NCBI RefSeq assembly: GCF_018128065.1
Contig: NZ_CP072360.1
Location: forward strand, 1,554,501 to 1,618,500
Origin: Prevotella melaninogenica
Lineage (GTDB): Bacteria > Bacteroidota > Bacteroidia > Bacteroidales > Bacteroidaceae
Direction: 5' to 3'
DNA: 64,000 nucleotides
In this document: piece after piece, positions 34,581-43,927 of the stretch
Numbering within the stretch: position 1 is the stretch's first letter
Layout of the letters: each line of letters starts with the position of its first letter
Notes under the pieces: model-generated
What the model saw: the letters and a program-made list of their open reading frames with translations, nothing else
What the model was told of the DNA's origin: nothing
The model's database searches: none
Made by a program: the position numbers and the translations under genes

Positions 34581-36900
34581 GGAGATACTTGAAAAGAATT
34601 GGCGCGAGAAAGAGGTCTGCCAGCAGGGCCGACATCATACCGGCCACAGCCAGAATGCCCCAATTGCGCATCTGTGTGCCGTCGGAGAAGATGAAGCCTG
34701 TAAACGTAGCCGAGATGACGACTGTGGACATGACAATGGCGAGTCCTTCGGTGCGGAAGGTTCGGTTGATGGCTTCTGCATAATTGCCGCACCTGTCATA
34801 TGTCACATGGCTGTGGTTGATGAAGTGGATAGTGTCATCGACGGCAATACCCAAGACCATCGGAATGAGCGAGGCTGTCATCATATCGAGCGGATAGCCC
34901 AACCAACCCATCATACCGCCCACGATGATGGCGGGGGCAATGTTCGGTATCATCCCAACAAGCCCCACTTTCCAGTTGCCGAAGACAAGCACGAGGATAA
35001 CGCCTATGACCAAGACCGACAACAGCATCGACCACATCTGCCCGCGCTCCACATACTGCTGCATCACGGTGAACTGCGGTATGCTACCCACCACTGAGAC
35101 GTGTGCGCCGGGAAAGAGTTTGCGCGCCTCCGCCTGTAAGTAGTTCATTTCCTTTTCCGCCTCATTGGAGTTGTAGTCTTTCATCTCCAACTGCAACCGC
35201 AGCCGCTTGTAGTCGTAATCCATCCAGTATTCCGACTCCGTACCGCCCGCATTCTCATAGAGCAACAGCAACTGCGCCACCATATCGGCATTGTCGGGAA
35301 TACGATAGAACTGCTGCTTGTTGCCGTTGAGCGTACAGTTCATATCCTTCACGATGTCGGTGATGGAATTGTGGCGTTTCGTCAGCTTGTAGCCGCCTGC
35401 AATCTCCGCCAGTCGGTCAAGTTTCTGCAAATTCTCCGGCTTCTTGGCGTCGTTGTCGTGCGGCAAGGTAATCATAAGGTCATAGGAATATATCGAACCG
35501 AGTTCGGTTTCACAGAGGTCGAGGAATTTCTTTACGTATGGAATCTTCCGCCCCATCGTCTTTTCGATGTCGAACGCCGGCTCGATGGAGAAGAGTCCGA
35601 TACCGCAGAAGATGGTCAGCACAACCGATGAAACGACAATGGAACGATGCCTGCGCGTCACGAAACTGCCAAACTGTTCGAATCGTTTGCCGATATATCC
35701 TTCAAAACTCTTCGACATATCGGCGGCAGGCTTGCGGTCCTTACCGAACGACAACAGGATGGGTGTGAGCAGCAGGCAGGTGAGCAGCACAGCAAGCAGA
35801 CAGAGCGAGGTGTTGATGCCGATGGCTCGCATCGGTACTATCTTCATGGACAGGAACGTCATCATGGCAGCCACGGTGGTAAGTCCCGACAGCAACACGC
35901 CCCAACCGGTTTCGCCTACGGCTTCCTTGATTGATTCCCTACGCTTGCCTGTTTCTACAAACTGCGTCTTGAAGAAATTGTACAGGTGAATGTTGTAGGC
36001 GATGGAGCAGGCAAAAGTCAGTATCACGGCAATCATTGTTGTGGTCATGTCGATGTAAATGCCCGTCCAGCCGATGATGCCGAAACTGATGAGCAGTCCG
36101 AACACGGACGTGAGCAGTGGTGCAACAACGCCGCGCAGCGAACGGGTTACGATGAGCATCACAACGATGGAGATGATGAAGGCAAAGAGGAACAGTCGCC
36201 CCAGTTCGCTTTTGAGATAAACGAATTTCTCGTAGCCCAGATAGGGCATTCCCGCAGCGTTGGGCGACAGTTCGGCGTATTTCGCCTTGCCGATGATGTG
36301 TCCCGCTTCTTTGCCCGTAATCATGTCGGGCGCAATGTCGCTCGTCTTCTTCCACACGCTGTCTTCGGGGAACGGCCGCAGTTTCACCATAATCCACGTC
36401 ATCGTGCCGTCGTTTGACACCATCTTCTTTGCCAAATACGGTTTGCTGTACGCTTTCTGCCGGATTACGTTCAGCGAAGCGGCATCAGACGGTATTTCGT
36501 CGGGGACAATCTGTTCGATGGTCATACCCTCCTCCGTACCTACGGCAAACTCAATATCGGTGAGCGACGTTACTTTGTCGGCATACGACAGGCTGTCTTT
36601 CAGTTCGTTGCTCAGTTCGCGAATGAGCGTCAGGCTGCGTTGGGAGAAGATGTCCTTGTTTTTCACCAGCACCGCCACATAGTAGTCGTTGCCGAAGATA
36701 GACTTGAACTCGTTGGTCTTGAGCAGCATCGGGTCGTCGCTCACGAAATAGTCGTCGAACGAAGTTTTCATCACGATGCGCTTCGCTCCCACAAACGAGA
36801 AGGCGATGATGACTACGAACAACGCACCGACCACAAGCCGGTGGCAGAGTATCCAGTCTGCCAACTGCTTGAACTTACTGTTGATTTTTACGATTTTCAT
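34519..36900 (-). CDS. MMPL/RND-superfamily transporter
   Basis: About 793 aa from MKIVKINSKFKQLADWILCHRLVVGALF at 36900; the longer frame from 36975 adds 25 residues that are polar and unlike the family start. Two repeats, each with one helix, a periplasmic loop and five helices: LVVGALFVVIIAFSFVGA, then a loop, then FAFIISIVVMLIVTRSL, and a second set after RHRSIVVSSVVLTIFCGIGLF. The typical GD/ATAD-like MMPL segment ends with GIAVDDTIHFINH. Hydrophobe exporters of this group work with PF17131 and DUF1302 partners, present downstream. The extreme C-terminus (SSEAANELPKE) is encoded by the repeat array and is probably not functionally constrained. Confidence 0.9.
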   Translation of the reverse strand: MKIVKINSKFKQLADWILCHRLVVGALFVVIIAFSFVGAKRIVMKTSFDDYFVSDDPMLLKTNEFKSIFGNDYYVAVLVKNKDIFSQRSLTLIRELSNELKDSLSYADKVTSLTDIEFAVGTEEGMTIEQIVPDEIPSDAASLNVIRQKAYSKPYLAKKMVSNDGTMTWIMVKLRPFPEDSVWKKTSDIAPDMITGKEAGHIIGKAKYAELSPNAAGMPYLGYEKFVYLKSELGRLFLFAFIISIVVMLIVTRSLRGVVAPLLTSVFGLLISFGIIGWTGIYIDMTTTMIAVILTFACSIAYNIHLYNFFKTQFVETGKRRESIKEAVGETGWGVLLSGLTTVAAMMTFLSMKIVPMRAIGINTSLCLLAVLLTCLLLTPILLSFGKDRKPAADMSKSFEGYIGKRFEQFGSFVTRRHRSIVVSSVVLTIFCGIGLFSIEPAFDIEKTMGRKIPYVKKFLDLCETELGSIYSYDLMITLPHDNDAKKPENLQKLDRLAEIAGGYKLTKRHNSITDIVKDMNCTLNGNKQQFYRIPDNADMVAQLLLLYENAGGTESEYWMDYDYKRLRLQLEMKDYNSNEAEKEMNYLQAEARKLFPGAHVSVVGSIPQFTVMQQYVERGQMWSMLLSVLVIGVILVLVFGNWKVGLVGMIPNIAPAIIVGGMMGWLGYPLDMMTASLIPMVLGIAVDDTIHFINHSHVTYDRCGNYAEAINRTFRTEGLAIVMSTVVISATFTGFIFSDGTQMRNWGILAVAGMMSALLADLFLAPILFKYLRVFGNDKRPSSEAANELPKE

Positions 36901-36963
36901 TGTTGTTTTATCTTTATTCTTAATATTATCTCCAATCAGTCGTTGGGAACCTTTAATACTTAC

Positions 36964-37067
36964 GGAATTGGACACACATGTCCAACTAATTGGATGAATT
37001 TGTCCAGCTCATTAGACTCGCCTGTCCAACTTATTGGACAAGCGTGTCCAATTTGCACGAACGTCAT
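36964..37067. repeat. Degenerate 22-bp tandem palindromic repeats upstream of the RND gene
   Basis: Units begin at 36980, 37002, 37024 and 37046 with gtcca(a/g)(c/t)t, preceded by a half unit. Each contains an imperfect palindrome, best seen as gtccaacttattggac at 37024-37039. It occupies the gap between the ABC gene end (37134) and the RND start (36900). A different sequence from the 23-bp array but the same design. Confidence 0.85.
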
Positions 37068-37133
37068 ACACACCGTAAGACATATACTGTTGCTGTTTGC
37101 CATAATCCTTTGCGAGCGATTGATGTGGGGGTA

Positions 37134-38861
37134 TCATTGCCGTTTTTCCTGTTGCAGACGAACCATGCGGGCGAACTCGCCGTTGCGAGCCAACAGCTCG
37201 TCGGGCGTGCCCTGTTCGCTCACCGTTCCGCCGCTAAGCACCACGATGTGGTCGGCATTGCGGACGGTGCGCATACGGTGGGCGATGATGATAACGGTCT
37301 TGTTACGTACCAGTTCGGAGATGCCCGCTTGTATTTTCGTCTCGTTCTCGGCGTCAAGGCTTGCGGTGGCTTCGTCGAGAAGTATGATTGGGGCATTCTT
37401 CAGCAGGGCGCGGGCAATGGAAATACGCTGCCGCTCGCCACCCGAAAGGGTTTCGCCGTTTTCGCCGATGACGGTATCGTAGCCTTGCGGCATTCGGCTG
37501 ATGAAGTCGTCGCACTGCGCCAGTCGGGCGGCGTGGCGCACTTCCTCGTCGGTGGCGTTGCGCTTGCCGATTCGGATATTGTCGGCAATAGAGGCATTGA
37601 ACAGCAATACGTCCTGAAAAACAATGGAATAGTGTTTCAGCAGCGTTTCGGGGTCAATCTTCGAGATGTCGTTTCCGCCCACAAGAATTTGTCCGTCTTC
37701 GATGTCCCAAAAGCGTGCGGCGAGTTTGGCAGTAGTGCTTTTGCCTCCACCCGACGGCCCTACGAGGGCGGTAACGGTGCCTTGACGTGCCGTGAACGAG
37801 ACATTGTGCAGCACTTGCTTCTTGGTTTCGTAGGCAAAACTTACGTTGCGGAACTCGATGTCGTAGTTTTCGAGTTGTACGTCTGCACTTCCCTCCTGCG
37901 TAGGCATGTTTTCTATTTCCTTCATACGGTTGATGCGCACGTCGAGGAAAGAGAGAAGGGCAAGGTAGTTGCACACTTCGATAATGGGATTGTAGACCAT
38001 TGCCGATGCCAAGAGGTAAGCCAAGTAGGTGAATACCGACACTTCGCCCTGCTGCAACAGCCACGCTCCCACCAATATAACGGTGGGCATACCGAGCTTG
38101 AGCAGCATTCCGGCGAGATTGAGGAAGACTCCTGCCACGAGTTCGCCGCGCACCAGCTCGCGTTCGTAGCCCTTCAGCCGCTTGTCGAAGCTGCGGCAGT
38201 ATGTCTGTTCGCCACTGTACGACCTTATTTCCTGCATACATTCCAGCCCTTCCTGTATCTGTTCGGTTACGCCACGCTTCACTTTATAGTGTTGGACGAA
38301 GGCTTTGTGGAGCTGACGGCGCGACAGCAGCAGGGTGGTTACGGCGAGCGGAACAACCCAAAAGAGGGCTAAAGCCAAGTGCCAGTTGTAGGAGAACATG
38401 CCCACGCCGATGATGACGACGCTCAGAGCCGACGCAAACAGCTGGGGAACAGCGTGCGAGAAGGTTTGCTCGAGCATCGTGCAGTCTTCCATCACGGTAG
38501 AGGTGAGGTCGGAAAGGTTGCGTTCGCCGAAGAAAGCGAGGGGCAGTCGGCGCAGCTTTTCCGCCACTCCGATGCGGCGTTGCGCACTCTCGTTGTAGAC
38601 GGTGGTGTAGGTGCTGTCGTACTGTCGGAGGGCTATGAAGAACATAAGCACTGCCAAGAGCGTTGCCACAAGCACATAGAACCACAGCGTGTGCGGCTCG
38701 GTGGAGGGCTTGGCGTCGATGTACTCCATGAGGAAGAAGAACAAATAGGTGGGCGGCAGCATCAATGCGAGGTTCATTAGTGTAGAGCAGGCGATGCCTT
38801 TCCGCAAGTCTTTCGCTCCTTTTTCGGTGAGGGCGAACCGTTGTTGAAGATATTTTATCAT
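37134..38861 (-). CDS. ABC half-exporter (membrane plus ATPase domain), second of a pair
   Basis: A 575-aa type IV ABC exporter: six membrane helices in residues about 20-300, then the ATPase with Walker A GPSGGGKSTTAK near 368, Q-loop VFQDVLLFN, signature LSGGERQRISIARAL, Walker B IILLDEAT and H-loop IIAHRM. It starts 25 bases after the first half-exporter; the two most likely form a heterodimer like the YbtP/YbtQ or MsbA-like pairs. Position behind a TetR regulator suggests export of a toxic or secreted compound. Substrate cannot be told from sequence. Higher GC than the elements on both sides. Confidence 0.9.
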   Translation of the reverse strand: MIKYLQQRFALTEKGAKDLRKGIACSTLMNLALMLPPTYLFFFLMEYIDAKPSTEPHTLWFYVLVATLLAVLMFFIALRQYDSTYTTVYNESAQRRIGVAEKLRRLPLAFFGERNLSDLTSTVMEDCTMLEQTFSHAVPQLFASALSVVIIGVGMFSYNWHLALALFWVVPLAVTTLLLSRRQLHKAFVQHYKVKRGVTEQIQEGLECMQEIRSYSGEQTYCRSFDKRLKGYERELVRGELVAGVFLNLAGMLLKLGMPTVILVGAWLLQQGEVSVFTYLAYLLASAMVYNPIIEVCNYLALLSFLDVRINRMKEIENMPTQEGSADVQLENYDIEFRNVSFAYETKKQVLHNVSFTARQGTVTALVGPSGGGKSTTAKLAARFWDIEDGQILVGGNDISKIDPETLLKHYSIVFQDVLLFNASIADNIRIGKRNATDEEVRHAARLAQCDDFISRMPQGYDTVIGENGETLSGGERQRISIARALLKNAPIILLDEATASLDAENETKIQAGISELVRNKTVIIIAHRMRTVRNADHIVVLSGGTVSEQGTPDELLARNGEFARMVRLQQEKRQ

Positions 38862-38886
38862 AATCTTGTGTCCTTTCTGTTTAGGT

Positions 38887-40641
38887 TTATAGTTTCCATG
38901 CCACCGACTTTTGGTATTCGTTCCACATCTTATAATATAATGTGGCTTGCTCCATGAGCTGTTGGTGGGTGCCCTGTTCGGCTATTCTGCCGTTGTCTAC
39001 CACGACAATGTTGTCGGCATCTTGCACGGTGGTCAGTCGGTGGGCTATCATGAGCACGGTTTTTCCGCAAGTCAGGTGGGCAAATGCCTGCCTGATAAGG
39101 TGCTCGTTTTCGGGGTCGGCAAAGGCAGTAGCTTCGTCGAGCACCACGATGGGCGCATCTTTCAGAATGGCACGGGCAAGCACTATGCGCTGCTGCTCGC
39201 CGCCAGAGAGGTATGTTCCCTCCGCTCCTATCACGGTGTCCAGCCCCTGTGGCAGCCGCTCGATGATTTCCCGACTCTGCGAGAGGTCTACGGCACGGTT
39301 CACCTGCTCGATGGTTGCATCGGGATTGCCGTAGCGTATGTTCTCCAAAATGGAGGTCTTGAACAGTCGGGTGTTCTGAAACACGAACGACACGTTGCGC
39401 ATCAGCGTTGCCTTATCCATGTGCCGAACGTCCACACCGCCTATTTTCAAGCTGCCTTCGCGCACGTCCCAGAAGCGTGGAATAAGTCTTGCGATGGTTG
39501 TCTTGCCGCTTCCGGACGCTCCCACCAGCGCAACGGTCTTGCCTTGCGGTATGTCGAGGTCGATGTGGCTTACGGCATCGCACTCCGCCGCTTCGTATCG
39601 GAACGACACATTGCGCAGGCTGACATCGAAGGCTGTTGCTTTCTCAGGCTCGGAACTCTCTGGAAGCGGTGGCGTGGCAGTGAGTTTCTCCAATCGGTCT
39701 ACCGCTTCGTTTGCCAGAAAGAGGTTCTCGCTGAGGTGCATGGCTTTCATTACGTTGGCTGCAATGATGGGTGCGATGAGCACATACAGCACCATATCGG
39801 AAACGATGATGGCAGTTTCGCCGCCGTGCCCTATCAGTATGATGCCCGTAGGCACAAGCAGAAAGGCGAAAGCATTGATGGCTATGGTGTAGGCAGACAT
39901 GGGCGTGCGCCACAGAAGGGTGTACCTGATGACGAGGTCGCGGTAGTTGATGATGCTGTCGTGAAAGCGTTTGAACGAGAATACCGTCTGTTGGAAGACC
40001 TTCACGACGGGTATTCCGCGCACGTACTCCACAGCTTCGGCACTCATTTTCTCCTGTGCGTCAAGGTACATACGCTGGAAATCGTTGTTCTTAGGGTTCA
40101 TCATGTAGCCCATAATGCCGAAGGCGCACACTATCGGCACCATTGCGGCAATGCCCAACTGCCAGTCTACGGCAAGCAGAAGCACTATGATGCCTATCGG
40201 AGCCACCACGCTGCCTGCCACATCGGGCAGTATGTGTGCCACGAAAGTGTGGGTCTGGCTCGAATCTTCGTCTATTATCTTGCGCATACGCCCCGTGTTC
40301 TGCGTGTCGAAAAAGCCCAACGGAACACTCATCAGCCGTTCCATGGCAGTGCGCCGCATATTGGTTTCGATGCGGAAAGCGGAAAGATGCGAGAGCATGA
40401 GGGCGGCGAAATAGAGCAGAACATTCGCCACCGACACCACGAACGCCGCAATGGCATAATCCCATACGGGCGTATCGGCAAGGTCTCCGTCGGCAGTGAG
40501 CAGCGTGCGCACCACCAACCACAGGAAAATAAAGGGTACGAGCGACAGCAGTCCGTTCACTGCCGACAGCACAACCGAGCAGGGCAGCAACGGCTTGCGC
40601 CCTCCCATGTAACGTCCTAAGCGTTTCAGTATTCTTATCAT
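38887..40641 (-). CDS. ABC half-exporter (membrane plus ATPase domain), first of a pair
   Basis: A 584-aa exporter: membrane helices from LLPCSVVLSAVNGLLSLVPFIFLWLVV through about residue 300, ATPase with Walker A GASGSGKTTIAR near 375, Q-loop VFQNTRLFK, signature LSGGEQQRIVLARAI, Walker B IVVLDEAT and H-loop MIAHRL. All catalytic motifs are intact in both halves, so both ATP sites should work. Read with TetR (32 bases upstream) and the second half-exporter as one transcript. Confidence 0.9.
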   Translation of the reverse strand: MIRILKRLGRYMGGRKPLLPCSVVLSAVNGLLSLVPFIFLWLVVRTLLTADGDLADTPVWDYAIAAFVVSVANVLLYFAALMLSHLSAFRIETNMRRTAMERLMSVPLGFFDTQNTGRMRKIIDEDSSQTHTFVAHILPDVAGSVVAPIGIIVLLLAVDWQLGIAAMVPIVCAFGIMGYMMNPKNNDFQRMYLDAQEKMSAEAVEYVRGIPVVKVFQQTVFSFKRFHDSIINYRDLVIRYTLLWRTPMSAYTIAINAFAFLLVPTGIILIGHGGETAIIVSDMVLYVLIAPIIAANVMKAMHLSENLFLANEAVDRLEKLTATPPLPESSEPEKATAFDVSLRNVSFRYEAAECDAVSHIDLDIPQGKTVALVGASGSGKTTIARLIPRFWDVREGSLKIGGVDVRHMDKATLMRNVSFVFQNTRLFKTSILENIRYGNPDATIEQVNRAVDLSQSREIIERLPQGLDTVIGAEGTYLSGGEQQRIVLARAILKDAPIVVLDEATAFADPENEHLIRQAFAHLTCGKTVLMIAHRLTTVQDADNIVVVDNGRIAEQGTHQQLMEQATLYYKMWNEYQKSVAWKL

Positions 40642-40673
40642 CTTCTTCTATATATGTTAAAAGGTTGTTATTT

Positions 40674-41288
40674 CTACGGTTTCATCAGCTCTCTCCACCC
40701 TGCCATACTGTAAGCGGCATACTGCTCGAGCGCACGGTTCACCTCGCTTTCGTCGTACTCCTCGTGCTCCACAAGTTCGCAGAAGATGTTCACCCACATG
40801 GAACTCGCAATGTGCAGGAAGAAGGGCGATATGTCGATGTTGATGTGCGGATAGCGCGCTTTCATCAGTCGCAGGTATTCCGTGCCTGCTTTCAGCTGGT
40901 GTTCAGCTATTCTCTCCTTGTAGCCCGCAAGCGATGTGCCTTCGGCATTGAATAGCAACAGGCACAGCTCGGGGCGGTAAAGCCTCACCATTCGCTTCAT
41001 TGCACCGATGTATTCGTTCTGAAAATCGAGTGCGTCGAACACCTCGATGCAGAGGTGCCGCTCCTCGTTGTGCGACAGAATGTAGCGGTTCAGCTCGTTG
41101 AGCAGCGGCCGCAACACCTCGCAGAACAGCTCGTCCTTGCTGCGGAAGTAGTTGTACACGTTGCCAGCAGCAATGCCCGCACGCCGCGCCACCGTACGGA
41201 TAGACGTGCTGCGTGCGCCGTGAGCGATAAATTCCTCGCGCGCTACGGCAACAATACGCTGTCGTATGTCGTCTTTCAGTGTCTGCAT
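40674..41288 (-). CDS. TetR-family regulator of the transport operon
   Basis: A 204-aa regulator. The N-terminal DNA-binding domain is typical: RIVAVAREEFIAHGARSTSIRTVARRAGIAAGNVYNYFRSKDELFCEVL (residues about 11-58). The all-helical C-terminal ligand domain is not informative. First gene of a minus-strand run of six (TetR, ABC, ABC, RND, LolA-like, barrel); gaps of 32, 25 and then 233 bases suggest one main transcript with a possible internal promoter before the RND gene. Autorepression relieved by an exported compound is the usual pattern and is inferred here. Confidence 0.9.
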   Translation of the reverse strand: MQTLKDDIRQRIVAVAREEFIAHGARSTSIRTVARRAGIAAGNVYNYFRSKDELFCEVLRPLLNELNRYILSHNEERHLCIEVFDALDFQNEYIGAMKRMVRLYRPELCLLLFNAEGTSLAGYKERIAEHQLKAGTEYLRLMKARYPHINIDISPFFLHIASSMWVNIFCELVEHEEYDESEVNRALEQYAAYSMAGWRELMKP

Positions 41289-41332
41289 ACGCCGATGAAA
41301 ACTTTAAATAATGAACCAAGTTCTGTTTTGTT

Positions 41333-41438
41333 CATAAAAAAATCGCACCGTTTCGTAATCGAACGGTGCGATTTATTGAACGAGCCTATTTGCGCTCTTA
41401 CTATATAAATATTGTGTATTCGCATAGCTGCAATGTTT
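41333..41438 (-). ncRNA. Candidate small RNA or terminated leader upstream of tetR
   Basis: A promoter (41445-41476) followed about 65 bases later by a complete intrinsic terminator (41340-41374, then T7) predicts a transcript of about 105 nt that ends before tetR (41288). It contains only a short open frame that does not resemble a protein. Either a small RNA or an attenuated leader of tetR. Confidence 0.45.
41340..41374 (-). terminator. Strong intrinsic terminator upstream of tetR
   Basis: 13-bp perfect stem (aaatcgcaccgtt / aacggtgcgattt), 9-base loop, and on the minus strand a run of seven T directly after. It lies between the promoter at 41445-41476 and the tetR ATG. Confidence 0.88.
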
Positions 41439-41444
41439 ATTTTG

Positions 41445-41476
41445 CAAAAGTAGTAAAGATATAAAAACGCCGCAAT
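41445..41476 (-). promoter_or_regulatory. Bacteroidetes-type promoter facing tetR
   Basis: Minus strand: ATTG (41476-41473) as -33, then 20 bases, then TACTTTTG (41452-41445), an exact TAnnTTTG. Predicted start near 41438. Confidence 0.6.
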
Positions 41477-41535
41477 ACCCAAAAATAAGTATTTTGCAAT
41501 AAACACTTATGTGTGTTGAATGTCTAAATTTATTT

Positions 41536-42565
41536 TAACGTGAGTTCGACGAATTCAGAACAAAGCAAGCTGTGTATCAATAGTCCTTTGCAGATTGATG
41601 CACGGCTTCTTTGGAAACAGGCAATAGGCAGCAATTGCCCCTAATAAGTTGACGATGAAATTGTCAAAGCATCTATGCCTGGAGTGTTCCACTTGTGCAA
41701 TGTTCTTAAGTTCATCATTCACCGTTTCTATAATGGCTCTTTTTCTGAGTAAAAGTCTGTCTGAAACGCTCATTAAAGCTCCTTTCATGTTACTTTTCAA
41801 TTTGGTAATAAGCTGTATTCCGTCAACGAAAAGCCTTTGAAAGAGGTTCTTGCCGATGTACCCCTTATCACCGACCAGCTTACCATAGATGAATTCTATG
41901 AATGCCTTGTACTCCAAAGGCTTACGATCATCAACATCTCCCGGCGTTATCATAAAGTTGAGAAGCTCTCCTTTCTCATTGCAAATCAAGTGCAATTTGG
42001 AACCGAAGAACCAACCCATAGAGCATTTTCCTCTTTGGGCTATGCCTTTGAAAACTTTGTGAATATGTATTCTCTGATTCTTGCAGACACACAATGGTGT
42101 ACTGTCAACAAATCTTATGCCCGTGCATTTTCCCAAGAGGACCTTCTTGATAAACAAGGTTAAGGGTACGGCTACCTCCTTTTCCAATTCTACTAAACGG
42201 TTATAAGAAACAACATTGGGAAACAGATGGCGAAGATGCTTGCATACTTTTTCAAGATAGAAATGTTTAAAGCAGCGATAACCGGAGTCGTGGAAAAGAA
42301 TCATTATCAGCATGACTTCTGCCTTTGACATCGTGGAACTTCGATGATATTTTCTTTTTCCGGCAGGTTTTAGCGCATATTTTGTTGTCATAGCATCAAA
42401 AAACTTGCAGAAGTCGTCTGCCATACAAAATATTTCAGTAACTTTATCTTCGGTGATCATAGCGATTTTTGTTTGTAATTCTATGTATATCAACACTTTA
42501 AAATTACAACAAATTTCGTTAATCACCAAATCTATAGACACTTATAATTCATCGAACTCACGTTA
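41536..42565 (-). mobile_element. IS982-family insertion sequence (about 1,030 bp)
   Basis: Inverted repeats sharing taacgtgagttcga lie at 41536-41549 and 42552-42565 and enclose one intact transposase. I could not find a target duplication. The right end stops 9 bases before the MobB start codon. Confidence 0.85.
41555..42460 (-). CDS. IS982-family transposase
   Basis: 301 aa from MITEDKVTEIFCMADDFCKFF at 42460; the longer frame from 42541 adds 27 residues not seen in the family and would begin almost at the inverted repeat. Motifs: TGIRFVDSTPLCVCKNQRI (first D), GKLVGDKGYIGK (second D) and RAIIETVNDELKN (E), with GKCSMGWFFGSKLHLI between. This is the IS982 DDE pattern. Intact and likely functional. 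Confidence 0.9.
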   Translation of the reverse strand: MITEDKVTEIFCMADDFCKFFDAMTTKYALKPAGKRKYHRSSTMSKAEVMLIMILFHDSGYRCFKHFYLEKVCKHLRHLFPNVVSYNRLVELEKEVAVPLTLFIKKVLLGKCTGIRFVDSTPLCVCKNQRIHIHKVFKGIAQRGKCSMGWFFGSKLHLICNEKGELLNFMITPGDVDDRKPLEYKAFIEFIYGKLVGDKGYIGKNLFQRLFVDGIQLITKLKSNMKGALMSVSDRLLLRKRAIIETVNDELKNIAQVEHSRHRCFDNFIVNLLGAIAAYCLFPKKPCINLQRTIDTQLALF

Positions 42566-42574
42566 GTTAGAAAA

Positions 42575-43855
42575 ATGATAGCAAAAATTTCAGCAACGGA
42601 GAACCTTGGAGGTGCACTCGGCTACAACTTCAAAAAGGTGGAAAAAGGAGAAGCAAATATTCTTCTTGCCGCTGAATTGTATCAGAGCAAGGAAGGACGT
42701 TATACGATGGAGGACGTGCTTGCTGATATGGAGGCATTGATACCGAAGAACTGCCGTACCAAGAAAACGGTGTTCCACTGTTCGCTCAATCCGCACCCAG
42801 ACGAGAAACTATCCGATGAAACACTCTCGCAGATAGCAAAAGAGTATATGGAGGCACTCGGCTATGGCAATCAGCCCTACATTGTGTTCAAGCATAATGA
42901 CATCGCCCGTGAGCATATCCACATTGTGTCGCTTCGGATAAACGGTGAGGGAAAGAAAATCAACGACAAGTTTGAGAAGCGGCGGAGCAAGCAGATTACC
43001 GATGTCTTGGAGAGGAAATATGGTCTCATTCCAAGTTCAAAGGTCAGGGATAATGTGGAAACAAAAACACCAAAAGTGAATATTGATAGAGGAAACATCA
43101 AGGAGCAGGTGGCAAGTATTCTCCGCATGGTGCTGAAACATTATTGCTTCTGTTCATTGGGAGAGCTGAACGCCATCCTTTCCGCATACAAACTTGCCGT
43201 GGAAGAAGTGAAGACGGAGTTTCGGGGAAGGAAATACAATGGACTTGTCTATCTTCCAACTGATGGCAAGGGCAACAAGGCGGGCACACCCATCCATGCC
43301 TCAGACATCGGCCGTGGTGTGGGCTATACTGCCGTACAGAACAGGATGCAGAAATCAAAACAAGCCGTCAAGCCGTTGGTACCGACTATAATAGGCAAGG
43401 TGTTACAAACAATGCGTACCTCTCCAAAGACAGAGGAAGAACTTCGACAAAGATTGGAAGTACAAGGCTTGCGTGTGGTAATCCGAAAGAACGAAAGTGG
43501 ACGAATGTATGGCGTCACGTTCATTGACGACAAGGAGGGCATCGCCCTCAATGGCTCCCGATTAGGCAAAGGATATGCCGCCAATGTATTCAACACTTAT
43601 TTCTCCAATCCTACACACAATCCATTCTTGGATGAAACGCTGTATGGCTGTCCGTCTGTCCATTTGGAACAATCGGCAACCGTTCAATCTTTGCGACAGA
43701 ATACGGAAGAAGGCGATAACATTGTCAATGAGCTTATTGAGGATATGGCAAATGGTTCATTCCTACCTATGGGCAACGATGATTGGAAGGAAGTGGCGTG
43801 GCAGCGAAAGCTCCGCAGACAAAATAAGGTAAATCTTAAACGCAGAAAGCGTTAA
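42575..43855 (+). CDS. mobB: MobB-type relaxase of a conjugative transposon
   Basis: A 426-aa MOBP relaxase: MIAKISATENLGGALGYNFKKV, FHCSLNPHPDEKLSDETLSQIAKEYMEALGYG, and the His triad VFKHNDIAREHIHIVSLRING. It is larger than, and distinct from, the 308-aa relaxase at 20.5 kb and matches those of CTnDOT-like conjugative transposons. The IS982 copy sits 9 bases upstream and has displaced mobA and any native promoter. Downstream comes the first 88 codons of mobC. The gene is intact but isolated, so it may be a relic unless supplied with partner genes in trans. Confidence 0.88.
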   Translation: MIAKISATENLGGALGYNFKKVEKGEANILLAAELYQSKEGRYTMEDVLADMEALIPKNCRTKKTVFHCSLNPHPDEKLSDETLSQIAKEYMEALGYGNQPYIVFKHNDIAREHIHIVSLRINGEGKKINDKFEKRRSKQITDVLERKYGLIPSSKVRDNVETKTPKVNIDRGNIKEQVASILRMVLKHYCFCSLGELNAILSAYKLAVEEVKTEFRGRKYNGLVYLPTDGKGNKAGTPIHASDIGRGVGYTAVQNRMQKSKQAVKPLVPTIIGKVLQTMRTSPKTEEELRQRLEVQGLRVVIRKNESGRMYGVTFIDDKEGIALNGSRLGKGYAANVFNTYFSNPTHNPFLDETLYGCPSVHLEQSATVQSLRQNTEEGDNIVNELIEDMANGSFLPMGNDDWKEVAWQRKLRRQNKVNLKRRKR

Positions 43856-43927
43856 AGTACACCGTTCAAATAATATTCAAACACTTTTCAAATAGTATTA
43901 AAACGATATTCTAAATAAAACAGCATT

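Noticed and set aside
34258..40620. Long plus-strand open frames of up to 557 codons opposite the transport operon
   Set aside because: They are shadows in GC-richer DNA: His/Arg-rich, low-complexity sequence without domains, fully antisense to genes with clear families.
41276..41506. 76-aa minus-strand open frame upstream of tetR
   Set aside because: It spans the promoter and terminator hairpin and overlaps tetR; composition fits a chance frame.
41530..42575. Target duplication of the IS982 copy
   Set aside because: Bases next to the two inverted repeats do not match for any length I tried by eye.
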